A stretch of DNA of 44,860 nt from an uncultured Bacteroidia bacterium (GTDB lineage Bacteria; Bacteroidota; Bacteroidia; Bacteroidales; F082): NCBI GenBank assembly GCA_902783365.1, contig CACZQL010000109.1, positions 1-44,860 on the forward strand, in the 5' to 3' direction. Positions 17,501 to 26,300 of the stretch are shown piece by piece (position 1 is the stretch's first letter; the number at the start of each line of letters is the position of its first letter). The position numbers and the translations under genes were made by a program. Under the pieces are notes generated by a model. The model had not been told where the DNA came from and did no database searches. It saw nothing but the letters and a program-made list of their open reading frames with translations.

Positions 17501-17779
17501 CGCTCTTTCGAGCTGGAGCTCTTTGAGGAGGTCGGCTTCCATGCCTTGGGGTGGTGCGGAGGGGTCGCTGTGGATGATGTCGTCGAGTTGGCGGATGATT
17601 TTGGCTTTCATCTCGTTGGCGGCCAAATTGGTGAAGGTGATGGCCAGGATTTGGCTGTAATTGGCCGTTGTTTTGGGACTTTTGAGGCAGAGTTCCAGGT
17701 ACTCTTTGACGATGGTGTAGGTTTTTCCCGACCCGGCGGAGGCTTGGAACACCTTGAAGGAATCAGCTTTTGGGTTCAT
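14531..17779 (-). CDS. UvrD/AddA-like helicase-nuclease (RecB/AddA family)
   Basis: A 1082-residue ATP-dependent DNA helicase with a C-terminal nuclease domain, expected to process double-strand breaks for recombination. Walker A is FQASAGSGKT near the start, followed by AITFTNLAANEMK. Walker B is FIDEFQD (about residue 405), with GDGKQSIYRWR and later MTIHKSKGLEF as further superfamily 1 motifs and VAFTRPKQRLYVL near motif VI. The PD-(D/E)XK nuclease motif appears as LLDYKTGK (about residue 1030). The AddB-like partner usual in Bacteroidetes is not in this window. The gene begins 17 bases inside the end of tamB and is probably co-transcribed with it. Confidence 0.92.
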   Translation of the reverse strand: MNPKADSFKVFQASAGSGKTYTIVKEYLELCLKSPKTTANYSQILAITFTNLAANEMKAKIIRQLDDIIHSDPSAPPQGMEADLLKELQLERAQLKENALLLFHNIIHDYSSFCVSTIDSFVQKLARSFAKDLNLPNQYNVSIDENEIADAITERIGERIGPQQPYLTQVLEDFSGQKFDQEKNNRIAPAIHEFIIKLFSEETFQQHEQNQLQTEEQYQETQKVLKKNTKDFITNLQPFIKKCEDFIAKHQLSEDDFYYKGAGPLLGFLMMLKKKEYKPLGVRQVNLITGKCDWYASSLKKKLGSALQQIDEEFKKDLLPYLEQYQQGIAPYLFYSDQLDRLSLYALRSIIKSETDDYIGEEQVVHISEFNKRINDMMGDFSVPFIYEQLGERYTHLFIDEFQDTSVLQWQNLIPLLDNNLSNNSMSMVVGDGKQSIYRWRNGEVGQIVSLPKIFKKPDEHETFDVYEHNLVSHFDFTELQSNYRSFRNIVDFNNRFFKFCTDQKYLPEAQRKVYEDHDEQLQKEVSVVQKITKNEEGYVQVELFPADLKEKEPILERIKELVEELQRQGFSYKDITILVRDNKNGSLVANYLNDNDIPVISADSILLKNSYRVQLILHTLDYLIHPDNQAVIATVLYYWRATHSSSFKGEIEGFFDHVDDIAQGRRSLEEEFGMKPMEIKSLLFKSYSLYDLCSALARVYGFNTIGDSYLNFLLDLVYQWQQTDETGIEAFLAYWEKNKHKLSVQSSQNEAVNVMTIHKSKGLEFNVVIYPFMKDDLDDKKRTLLWIKPQDLGFDAIPNIDKVQFSLTNDNSVWNPTIQAVAEAEAAKNRLDNLNLTYVAFTRPKQRLYVLSYQKKDPKKSPLNAFLSSLDREPQEGKQGQILYGFGDPTSRKVESHTTNSNKDDLFHESQASDWSQKVAIDPNPSMFWISSDNKMKPQEWGDFVHQVLSEVQDAHDIDRVLLPYLDAGIIDNRTTQILKELFDKMVHEPLISDAFLPEAKVKNECEVYSPEYGVRRPDRYAELPDVIYLLDYKTGKKREEHLKQLREYCSVLRGIVTKEIKAFLVYLGESFEVIPVKLNN

Positions 17780-20700
17780 CGGAGGTGGTTTTAGGGTTTT
17801 TGGAGCGTGGACGTTCTATCATGGGACGACCGGAAGGGACGAAGTTGGTCTTTTTCTTGAAGAAGTCCCTGAACCTGTCGAAACTCTTGCTGTAGGAGAG
17901 GCCGATGCCCTGGGTATAGGGGGCCAGTTTATAAAAGGTGTATTGGGTATAGTAGTTGTTGTAGTTGGATCGGTTGAAGGCTTGCGCGCTGAAACGTCCA
18001 TCTTTGGTAATCTTGAAGTCGATGTTGAAGTCGCCCACGATGTTGGAGCCCGAATTGGAGTAGGCGGTGGAGTTGGGAATGACGACGCCGAAGTTGGTCT
18101 CGATGGTGAGGCGGTCGTTGAAGAGCTGTTTCTTCAAGCCCAGCGTCACCTCCTCGTTGCTCATCTCGCTGCCTGGCCGGTAGTTGACGTTGATATCGAT
18201 GAATTCGATGTTTTGGGCGAGGATGTCGTTGATTTGGTTGGTGATGAGGTCGTAACCGTTGATGGAGGCTTCGTAGCTGAAGCTGCTGAACACAAGCAGG
18301 GAGACGACTTGGAGGAACACTTCCGACTGGTTGGTGGTGTCGATGGCGTAAAACACGGCTTGTTGCACTTCTTCGGAGGCGTTGGGCAGGCGCAACCCGA
18401 AGGTGATTTCGGGATTCATGAGCTTGTTTTTCAGTCGTACCAGGCATTCTACCTTGATGTTGCTGCCGCTGTTGTTGGTGGAGTCAACCAGTCCTAAGGT
18501 GCTGAGCGAGGCTTTGGTTTGATAGACGCCCGTGGCATCGATGGTGCCGTTCACCGGGTCGCCCGTCCACGAGATGCGGCTGCCGGGATCCAGCGAGAAG
18601 TTCTTCCTGAGCACGTTCTCGATGTTGAGCGAGAGGCTTCCCTCGGCAATGACATAGTCGCCCAGCAACGACATGTTGTTGTTGGAAGTGGCGAGGTCGA
18701 GCCGGATGTTGCCGTCGCCCTTGGCCTCCAGGGAGCCGAGGCCGTTGGGCAGGGAAATCTTGATCTGCGCGTCTTTGTTCACGTCGAGGTTCAGGCCGAT
18801 GTTGATGTTGTTGGGCTCCTTTTTCTTTTTCGGCTCCTCCACCATGGTCGTTTCGTCGTCCTCCACGATTTCCTTGGGAGGGGCGACAAAGGTGATGAAG
18901 TCCTGCCGTTTCACGGTGGAGCTTCCCCCAAGGGGCAGGGTGACTTTGGTGCCTTTCTTGGTAAGGGCGTTGATGTTGAGGTCCAGGTTGTGGATGGGGC
19001 CTTTGACGTTCACGTAGCCGTTGGCGATGGCGGTGCCATAGTACGAGGAACTGTGGCTCGCATTGGTGGCCATGGCGAGGAACTCGTTGGGGAACAGGCT
19101 GATATCCAGGTAGAAGTCCTTCAGGTAACGGTGCGTGATCTGTCCCACCACCCTTGCGGTGTTGCCCAAGGTGTCGGTCAGCGTGAAGTTGCCCAGCGAG
19201 ATGGTTCTAGGGTCCAGGGTGATGGTTGGCGAGAACGTGTAGAAGGTGTTGAGCATGTTGACCTGGCATCCTCCGTCGTTCAAGGTGACGGTACCCCTGA
19301 TGTCGGGCTGGTTCAGAGATCCCTTGATGTTGAAGTTGCCGGTCAAATCGCCTTGGAGTCTTTGTAGATTGTCTTGGAGGAATGGTTCCAAGATATTGAA
19401 TTTCAAGTTATTGAGATTTAACTTGAAGTTCAGGTTGTCTTTCTCCCGCCTAATATAGTAGGCTCCAGCCAAGTCAACTCGCTGTTGCTCTTGGTCGGTA
19501 AGTCCAAGATGGATGTCGATGGAGTTGTTATGGTTGTTCCAGCGGCTGTAGATGTCGGCGTCGCCGAACAGTTCGCCGTTGAGTCCCAGTTCTTGGATGA
19601 GCAGGTCGGCGAAGATGGTCTTGCTTTCTTTCAGGTCGTTCAGCTCGGCATTGCCGCTGACGAAGCCGTTGAGGTCGAGGTCCATGCTTTTGAACAGGAA
19701 GTCGAGCGTGGAGAGGTCAAACTTGTTGAAGGAGACGGAGAGGGTGTCTTCTTTTTGCATGGGGACCATGCCGTCGATAAGGAGGCTTTGTTCCCGTGAC
19801 ATCAGCTGCAAGTCCGAAATCCTTGTTTTTCCTTGGTCGATTTCCACATAGTTCTTGGGGTTGATGGTCCAGAGGGAGTCGTTGACCACGATGTCGGCTT
19901 GGTTGACGCGGAACCACCAGCCATGTTCCTTGGGCAGGATGGTGGTTTGGATGTTGGCGTTGTTCTGGATGAAGGTCTCCAGGTTGTTCCAGCCGAGGTT
20001 GGTCTTGATGCTGTCGTTTTGGAGGATGCCCAGTAAGCTGAACCGGTCGAGGGTGATGGGGTTGGGGTCGTTTGGAACGCTGTCGCGCAGTACAATTTGG
20101 TCGATGCCCAGCTTGGTGCGCAGCCAAATGGGGGAGCTGGTGGTCTTGCACTCAATGTTGTTGATTCTTATATTGTTGATTTTGACGTATTTGGAGCGCA
20201 AAGTGAGGCTCATCATCCGTGAGTTGGAGGTGAAGGTGCCGTTGAGGGAGGTGTTTTTGGCGATGCTCAGGTTGGGCATGAAGAACGAGGTGAGGGTCTT
20301 CGGGTCTTTGACATTCAGGTGGATGATGAAGTCTTGGCTCGACGATTTGTCGCTGTCCTCGAAGGCTTGGAGTTCTTCTCTCCATGCGGGCATCTCCACG
20401 TAGGAGTTCACCAGTTGTTTGAAAGCGATCACCATAGTGGTGAAGTCCATCTTGCCGGCCATCTCGAAATCGAAGAAGTCGCAGTCGAGGTTGATTCTCT
20501 TGTTGATCAAGACGTCGTTGACGATGGAGCCGTTGAACTGTTTCATGACGATGTTGCCTTTGCTGTTGGTGAAGCTCAGGTCTTGGATGTCGAGGGTGCC
20601 TTCGGCCTTGTTGAAGTCGTTGAAGTTGTTGACGTTGGCGGTGATGGTGGCGCTGAGGAGGGCGGGGTTTTCGTTTTTGAGGAGTTGCAGTTTGTGGAGG

Positions 20701-22253
20701 TCGGCGTTGTTGATGTCGGCCACGAAGTCGCCTTTCAGGGCTTGTGGGTTGCTGAAGTCGAAGCGTCCTTTGAAGTCGAGGTCCAGGTCGTCGTCTTCGA
20801 CGTCGATTCTGCCGTTGAAGCAGTTTTTGTGGAGGTTGCCGTTGAGGGCGATTTCGTCGATGGTGTTGTCCATCAGGAGGATGTTGGAGAGGCCGCCTTC
20901 GATGTCGAGGTCCAGGTCGCCGCCTTTGGCTTGCCGTCCGATGACATGGGCGTTCAGGTCAAGCGCTCCAAGGAGTTTCGGGTTGTTGATGACGGGGCCG
21001 AGGTTCAGCCGTTGGGCGTCGATGTCGCCTTCGATGACACTGTAGCCCATCTCGTTGAAATGCCGGGTCAGGTCGGCGTTGAGGTTTCCGATTTCGGAGG
21101 TGACGGCCAGCTGGGCGTTGAAGCGGTCGAGCGTGCCGGAGAAGTTGCCTTTGATGCTGCCTTTGCCAAGGGCGGCCAGCGATGGGGGCAGGGGGAGGGT
21201 TCCCGTCTCGCCCGGGAGTCGGAACGAGGCCAGGTCGTCGTATGAGAAGGTGACCCGGTCGAGGCGCAGGGTTTGTTTGCCCTTCATCAAATCGAGCACA
21301 TGCAGGTTCAGGTTGCCCTCCAGCTTGGTGTCGTTGCCGTAGGCCAGCTTCAGTTGGTTCAGCTTGAGGTTCTCCACGGGACCCTGGACTTTGCCTTGGA
21401 GTTTGAACTCGTCGGGCATCTCGTACAAGACCTTGGAGAATGGACCTAAGTCGCTGAGCAATAATGTGGTAGGTCGTATGTCGGCCTCTAACACCACGGA
21501 GTCAACAAAAGCGCTGAAAGCTTGAAAATCAGGATAATGGAATTGCAGGTCGAGGTCCAGCTTGCTGTTGGGTGTCTCCAGTTTCAATTGGTCCAAAAGG
21601 ATTTTCTGGGAGGTCAGTGTCACCTCCGATTCGAGGTAAACGAGCTGGAAACCACTCATCTCGGATGCGGCGAGGTGGTGGATGACGCCGTGGATGGAGT
21701 CGCCTACAATCGACAGGTCCTCCAGGTCCAAGTTGATGTTCTTTAGGTCCAGATGGGCATAGTCCATCTCCTTATTGGCTTGTTTTTCAAGCGATTCCTT
21801 GTTTTGATTCCAAAATTGGAAATCCAGGTTCTTGAGGAGCACACGGTCCACCTGGATGGGGGTCACCTTATTGCTTTTTTCTTTCTCGCCTGTGGCGAAG
21901 GCGTCAATCAGGAACTGCAGGTTCAGATGGTCGTCACCCTCGTAGGTGATGAGGTTGGCGTGGGCATCTTCCATTTCCACGCGCCCCACATGGATGATGC
22001 CATGCACGATATCTTCCATGATGGGCCTCACCCGGAGCTTCTCCACGAGGAGCAAATCGTTGCCTTGCAGGTCTTTTACCAGGAAATGGTCGAGGTGGAT
22101 GGTGAAGTTGGGGGAGATATAGAGCCTTCCAATCTTCACGTCGGCTCCGGTGATAGAGGATATGTAACCTCCTGCAATTCTGATAGTAAACTTCTGGATG
22201 ATGGCATCCTGAATGCCCACAAAGATACTCATGATGAAAGAAAGTATCACCAT
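17763..22253 (-). CDS. tamB: TamB-like translocation and assembly module protein
   Basis: A very large (at least 1496 residues) periplasm-spanning protein of the AsmA/TamB superfamily, which in other bacteria moves phospholipids or assists assembly at the outer membrane. The N-terminus is a membrane helix (VILSFIMSIFVG) followed by IQDAIIQKFTIRIAGGYISSITGADVKIG, the classical TamB beginning. The long middle is beta-rich with NGNL and DLDLDI repeats forming a predicted groove. The last 450 residues (GNLQRL-type GDLTGNFNIKGSLNQPDIRGTVTL, then VNGTIDATGVYQTKASL and FGLRLPN) are the DUF490/TamB C-terminal domain. The first ATG leaves only a short cap before the helix; in-frame codons rich in Lys lie upstream, so the true start could be slightly earlier. 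Divergent from tsaD. Confidence 0.93.
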   Translation of the reverse strand: MVILSFIMSIFVGIQDAIIQKFTIRIAGGYISSITGADVKIGRLYISPNFTIHLDHFLVKDLQGNDLLLVEKLRVRPIMEDIVHGIIHVGRVEMEDAHANLITYEGDDHLNLQFLIDAFATGEKEKSNKVTPIQVDRVLLKNLDFQFWNQNKESLEKQANKEMDYAHLDLKNINLDLEDLSIVGDSIHGVIHHLAASEMSGFQLVYLESEVTLTSQKILLDQLKLETPNSKLDLDLQFHYPDFQAFSAFVDSVVLEADIRPTTLLLSDLGPFSKVLYEMPDEFKLQGKVQGPVENLKLNQLKLAYGNDTKLEGNLNLHVLDLMKGKQTLRLDRVTFSYDDLASFRLPGETGTLPLPPSLAALGKGSIKGNFSGTLDRFNAQLAVTSEIGNLNADLTRHFNEMGYSVIEGDIDAQRLNLGPVINNPKLLGALDLNAHVIGRQAKGGDLDLDIEGGLSNILLMDNTIDEIALNGNLHKNCFNGRIDVEDDDLDLDFKGRFDFSNPQALKGDFVADINNADLHKLQLLKNENPALLSATITANVNNFNDFNKAEGTLDIQDLSFTNSKGNIVMKQFNGSIVNDVLINKRINLDCDFFDFEMAGKMDFTTMVIAFKQLVNSYVEMPAWREELQAFEDSDKSSSQDFIIHLNVKDPKTLTSFFMPNLSIAKNTSLNGTFTSNSRMMSLTLRSKYVKINNIRINNIECKTTSSPIWLRTKLGIDQIVLRDSVPNDPNPITLDRFSLLGILQNDSIKTNLGWNNLETFIQNNANIQTTILPKEHGWWFRVNQADIVVNDSLWTINPKNYVEIDQGKTRISDLQLMSREQSLLIDGMVPMQKEDTLSVSFNKFDLSTLDFLFKSMDLDLNGFVSGNAELNDLKESKTIFADLLIQELGLNGELFGDADIYSRWNNHNNSIDIHLGLTDQEQQRVDLAGAYYIRREKDNLNFKLNLNNLKFNILEPFLQDNLQRLQGDLTGNFNIKGSLNQPDIRGTVTLNDGGCQVNMLNTFYTFSPTITLDPRTISLGNFTLTDTLGNTARVVGQITHRYLKDFYLDISLFPNEFLAMATNASHSSSYYGTAIANGYVNVKGPIHNLDLNINALTKKGTKVTLPLGGSSTVKRQDFITFVAPPKEIVEDDETTMVEEPKKKKEPNNINIGLNLDVNKDAQIKISLPNGLGSLEAKGDGNIRLDLATSNNNMSLLGDYVIAEGSLSLNIENVLRKNFSLDPGSRISWTGDPVNGTIDATGVYQTKASLSTLGLVDSTNNSGSNIKVECLVRLKNKLMNPEITFGLRLPNASEEVQQAVFYAIDTTNQSEVFLQVVSLLVFSSFSYEASINGYDLITNQINDILAQNIEFIDINVNYRPGSEMSNEEVTLGLKKQLFNDRLTIETNFGVVIPNSTAYSNSGSNIVGDFNIDFKITKDGRFSAQAFNRSNYNNYYTQYTFYKLAPYTQGIGLSYSKSFDRFRDFFKKKTNFVPSGRPMIERPRSKNPKTTSDEPKS

Positions 22254-22318
22254 AAATAGGATCAGGATGCTATGGATAATCTTTTTTTTAATAATTTTGA
22301 GCCTCCAAAATTGAGTGT

Positions 22319-23341
22319 ATGAACGAATATATTTTAGGCGTCGAGTCCTCTTGCGACGACACCTCCGCCGCGGTGCTTCAAGGCACGTGTGTGCTCTCCA
22401 ACGTCATTGCCGGACAGAAGGTCCACGAGAAGTACGGAGGGGTTGTCCCCGAGCTTGCGTCGCGCGCCCACCAGCAAAATATCATCCCCGTCATCGACAC
22501 GGCCTTAAAGGATGCAAATATAAACAAAAATCAATTAAGTGCAATCGCTTTTACACGTGGACCAGGACTTTTAGGCTCTCTTCTTGTAGGTGTCTCATTT
22601 TCAAAGGCTTTCGCGCAGACTTTGAACATCCCCATGGTGGAAATCGACCACATGAACGCCCATATACTGGTGCATTTTGCCACGGATGCCACCCATAAAG
22701 AGGTGCCTGACTTCCCGTTTTTGTGTCTCACCGTGTCGGGAGGCCATACCCAAATCGTGGTGGTGAAGGACTATTTTGACATGGAAGTCATCGGCAAGAC
22801 CATTGACGATGCGGCGGGGGAGGCCTTCGACAAGACGGCCAAAATCCTCGGTTTGCCTTATCCCGGAGGACCGGTGATTGACAAGCTGGCCAAGGTGGGC
22901 GACCCCAATGCCTTCAACTTCGCCAAACCGCAGATTCCAGGACTGGATTATAGCTTCAGCGGCTTGAAAACCAGTATTCTATATACTGTTCGCGACCAGC
23001 TTAAACTAAATCCGAACTTCATTGAGGAACGCAAGGCCGACCTTTGTGCCTCGGTGCAGAAAACCATCATCGACATCCTGATGGGCAAGCTGGTGAAGGC
23101 GGCCAAGCAGACGGGTATCCGCACGGTGGCCATCGCCGGCGGGGTGAGTGCCAACAGTGGCCTTCACGACGCCATGCTCGCCATGGGGGAGAAGTATCAT
23201 TGGAAGGTGTTCATCCCCCGCCTCAGCTATTCCACCGACAATGCCGCCATGGTGGCCGTCGCCGGCTATTATAAGTTCTTGAAAGGAGAGTTCGCCTCGC
23301 AGGACTTGACCCCTTACGCGAGGCAGAGTCTGAGGGACTAA
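22319..23341 (+). CDS. tsaD: tRNA N6-adenosine threonylcarbamoyltransferase
   Basis: A 340-residue enzyme of the TsaBDE complex that transfers the threonylcarbamoyl group to A37 of ANN-decoding tRNAs. Motifs include ILGVESSCDDTSAAVL, the metal-binding HMNAH (about residues 109-113), LTVSGGHTQIV, the glycine-rich GLPYPGGP and GGVSANSGL, and a final STDNAAMVA. Length fits the bacterial family. It is divergent from tamB across a 65-base gap. Its stop codon overlaps the stop of the convergent giant surface-protein gene (CTAA at 23338-23341). A stretch of about 115 bases (22500-22615) is much richer in A and T than the flanks. Confidence 0.97.
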   Translation: MNEYILGVESSCDDTSAAVLQGTCVLSNVIAGQKVHEKYGGVVPELASRAHQQNIIPVIDTALKDANINKNQLSAIAFTRGPGLLGSLLVGVSFSKAFAQTLNIPMVEIDHMNAHILVHFATDATHKEVPDFPFLCLTVSGGHTQIVVVKDYFDMEVIGKTIDDAAGEAFDKTAKILGLPYPGGPVIDKLAKVGDPNAFNFAKPQIPGLDYSFSGLKTSILYTVRDQLKLNPNFIEERKADLCASVQKTIIDILMGKLVKAAKQTGIRTVAIAGGVSANSGLHDAMLAMGEKYHWKVFIPRLSYSTDNAAMVAVAGYYKFLKGEFASQDLTPYARQSLRD

Positions 23342-26300
23342 TCGCGGGCCGAGCCAAACGTCACCGTTTTGGTGGTTTCGGCGTTCGATACATACACATA
23401 TCCTTGGCCAGGTTGGAGGTGTTCCAAGGTACCGTTCCAAGTACCATTCTCAAAGATGGCGAAGCCTTCGTCTTGCGACACAATCTTGTCCCCCTCGCAG
23501 GGATTGAAACCTGCAAAAGCCGTCGTTATGGCCGTAGCCTCCAAGCCCGTAAAGCCGAACCAGTTGTAGTGAGGTTCGAGGGAGACGGTGACCGAAGCAG
23601 GTCTGGTGCCGCTTATCGTGAGGATGCAGTCAGTCGAGGTCTTGATGCGGACCATCTCTCCTGGGACAACGTCGCCAACAGCGGTTCCATTTTTCGTTTG
23701 GATTTCCAACAGGTTATCGCCAAGGGCGGTTTGTATTGATGTAACACTGGTCTGCAAGTTGGGAGCGATCCAGTTCCAGCCTTGGGAGAGGGTGAGGCGC
23801 TGGAAAAGACCGAATTCGTAGGCTCCCATGTCGATTTCTCCTCCTTTCACCCTTGGCTCACCGGCAAGGTCAACGGCGAGCGGATCGGGATTGAGCAGGG
23901 TGACATCGCCAGCATTGATGCAGGGCGAGCCCTCCTGCAAAGTCCAGTCGAAATCCAAGGGATTCACGTTCTCATCATAGCCCAAATAGGTGGTCGGGTT
24001 GACGAAGAGCGGGTCGTTCTCGTTTCCTTCGCTTCCACTAATTTGCTGGCTCACCAGCGTGTTGTTCATGTTAAGTTCATACTGACAATCCCAAATGTTA
24101 TTCATCCACGTTGAATAACCAGAAATAATGCAATTGTTAAAATCAATAATGCTCTTTCTGTCGCTTTCTCCCAAGTTCTCAAGTATAAATAATTCATCAC
24201 TGGTATTGGCAATAGTTGTGTTGTTTAAGGTGGTGTGGATGCCATCGATTTGGAAGAATCCGTCCTGATTGTTCACAATCAACGAGTTATTAATTGTCAA
24301 CTCGTGATTGTTTCTGATGGTACTACTGAGGTTGGAGTTATGTGTCGGATGGCTGTTGGCAATGACACATCTTTCCATGACCAAAGAGCCATTCACTCCA
24401 ATGGTACTTCCATCCAAACCGGAGTTGCCCTCGAACACGCAATCTGTAGCAGTGGCTGTTCCCTCAACATAAAGCGCTCCGCCATCTGTTTCTATTGACT
24501 CGATAATAACACTGATAGTTCCTCCTGTCTCAGGATTTCTCCAAGGCTTGTTTCCTACGTTTCCTCTGAAAAGGCAATTCGCGATATCAGCGTTTCCTAT
24601 CACAGACAATGCTCCTCCCGAAAGAGTACCGGCATTGTTGTTGATGAAGTTGCAATGGTCAACGTAACTGTATCCCCCAGCCTCAATGCCAGAAGTTCTT
24701 CTGCTGGGGTAGATAGCGGAATTCGTGGGGTAATGAGTGGCAGTGTAGTAGTTGGAATAGTTGTTTGTGATATTGCAATTGACCAGTTCAAGGGAATCCC
24801 AAATCGACATGACGGCGATATAGTGTTCAGAACGATTGTTGTTGAAGGTGGTATTGTGAATCTTCATTTTTCCTGGACTCAGAATGGTTCCGTATTTGTC
24901 AGCAGTGTTATCTTCGAAAGTGGTGGCGTCAATTTCCATGGCACCGCTGTTGAAAATGGCCCCGTTGTTTTCGCTGTAATTGGATTGGAAAGTACAATTG
25001 GACAAGGCAACCGTACCATGATCCATATTGCACAAAGCACCTGCAATAGCATAGACAAGACGACCCATATATTGTTCCCCAAGTTCATAGGTGTGGTTGT
25101 TCGACAACTCAGAGTTTGTAATCTCCAAGGCGCCCAAGTTGCGAATGCCACCCTCACGGTTGTTTTGCACGCGGCATTGGTTCAGTTTTGCAGTGGTGTT
25201 TTCATTGACAAGAAGAGCACCTTGGCGAGTGGCAGTATATCCTTTGGTAAGGGTTAAGCCGTCCAAGATGGCTTTTTGACTCCACATGGAGTTGGTCGGA
25301 GCGGTGGTGAATATACCATCTGTATTGTTGGTTTCATTATCATCTCCTTGGAGCTCACCAGAAAAGATGGTCAGATTGTTTTCCATGTCGCGTTCTTCGA
25401 GGGTGGTCTCGTCGCCTGCAAAGCCTCCATACACACTGACACCTTCGTTCAAGATGAAATGCTTTGAGGCATCCGAGTCCCCACAAGGGAGATAGGCGCC
25501 GCTGGCCACCCAAAAACAATCGTCGCATTGGGCATGCTGGAGGGCGTCGGCAAGTTTCGTGTAACCGCTTTCCAAGACCGTGTTGCCATCCAAAGCATTG
25601 GCCCATGAAGAGCCGTCCTTGGTTCCTGCTCCGCTTTCGCTGACAAAAAGATAATTCGTATGTCTCACTCGTAGATACAGCATGACAAGGGAGTCGCAAG
25701 AACCAACCGTCCAACGATGTTCATAGGTTCCAGTCTCATTCAAGGAAGTGCCATAGAAATCGTAGGTTTCCCCTTCTTCGATGGTAGCCTCCCTGACATC
25801 CATCTCCTTACATGTCGCATCGAAAGACGATTCATACACGCCTAAATCGACTTGGCCATGCTGAATGCGCTCCATTTTGTTGAGGTCAAAGGTCGGAATG
25901 GTCAAACCTGAAACATTATTGGAGCCAGCGTTAATGCACAACGAAGCCTCTTGTAACTGCCAATCGCCTGTCGATTCGGTGACACCAGTTTCCGTTACTG
26001 GATCAACAAAATACGGCCCGAAAATTCCCGTATTGTCATGCGATAACGGAATATTGCCGCTGGCGGTGTTTCGGAGTCCCTCTATGGCACAATGGCTCAT
26101 GTAAGTGTTGTGTATCGATATGGCTGAACTATAAGAGAAGCTCTCTCCGTCGTTTCCCCAAACAATGGTGTTATAGAGATGGGCGCATTCATTTTGTTTG
26201 TCAATTCTGGAGTAGATGCCATCGCCTTTGTTCTTTAAGATGTTGCATTGCAACAAATCGGATTGATGGACATAGAGACCACCACCCTCCATGGAAGCTT

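Noticed and set aside
20319-21245. Long open frame of 308 codons on the plus strand opposite tamB
   Set aside because: It is low in complexity (Val, Glu, Asp and Phe rich), has no recognisable motif and mirrors the codon pattern of tamB. The same holds for long plus-strand frames at 11943-12983 and 13086-13988 opposite the protease.
14531-22253. A new defence system formed by the helicase-nuclease, TamB and protease genes
   Set aside because: Each is a standard chromosomal gene, and the tamB-tsaD arrangement is common in the phylum. No defence partner or mobile context is seen.
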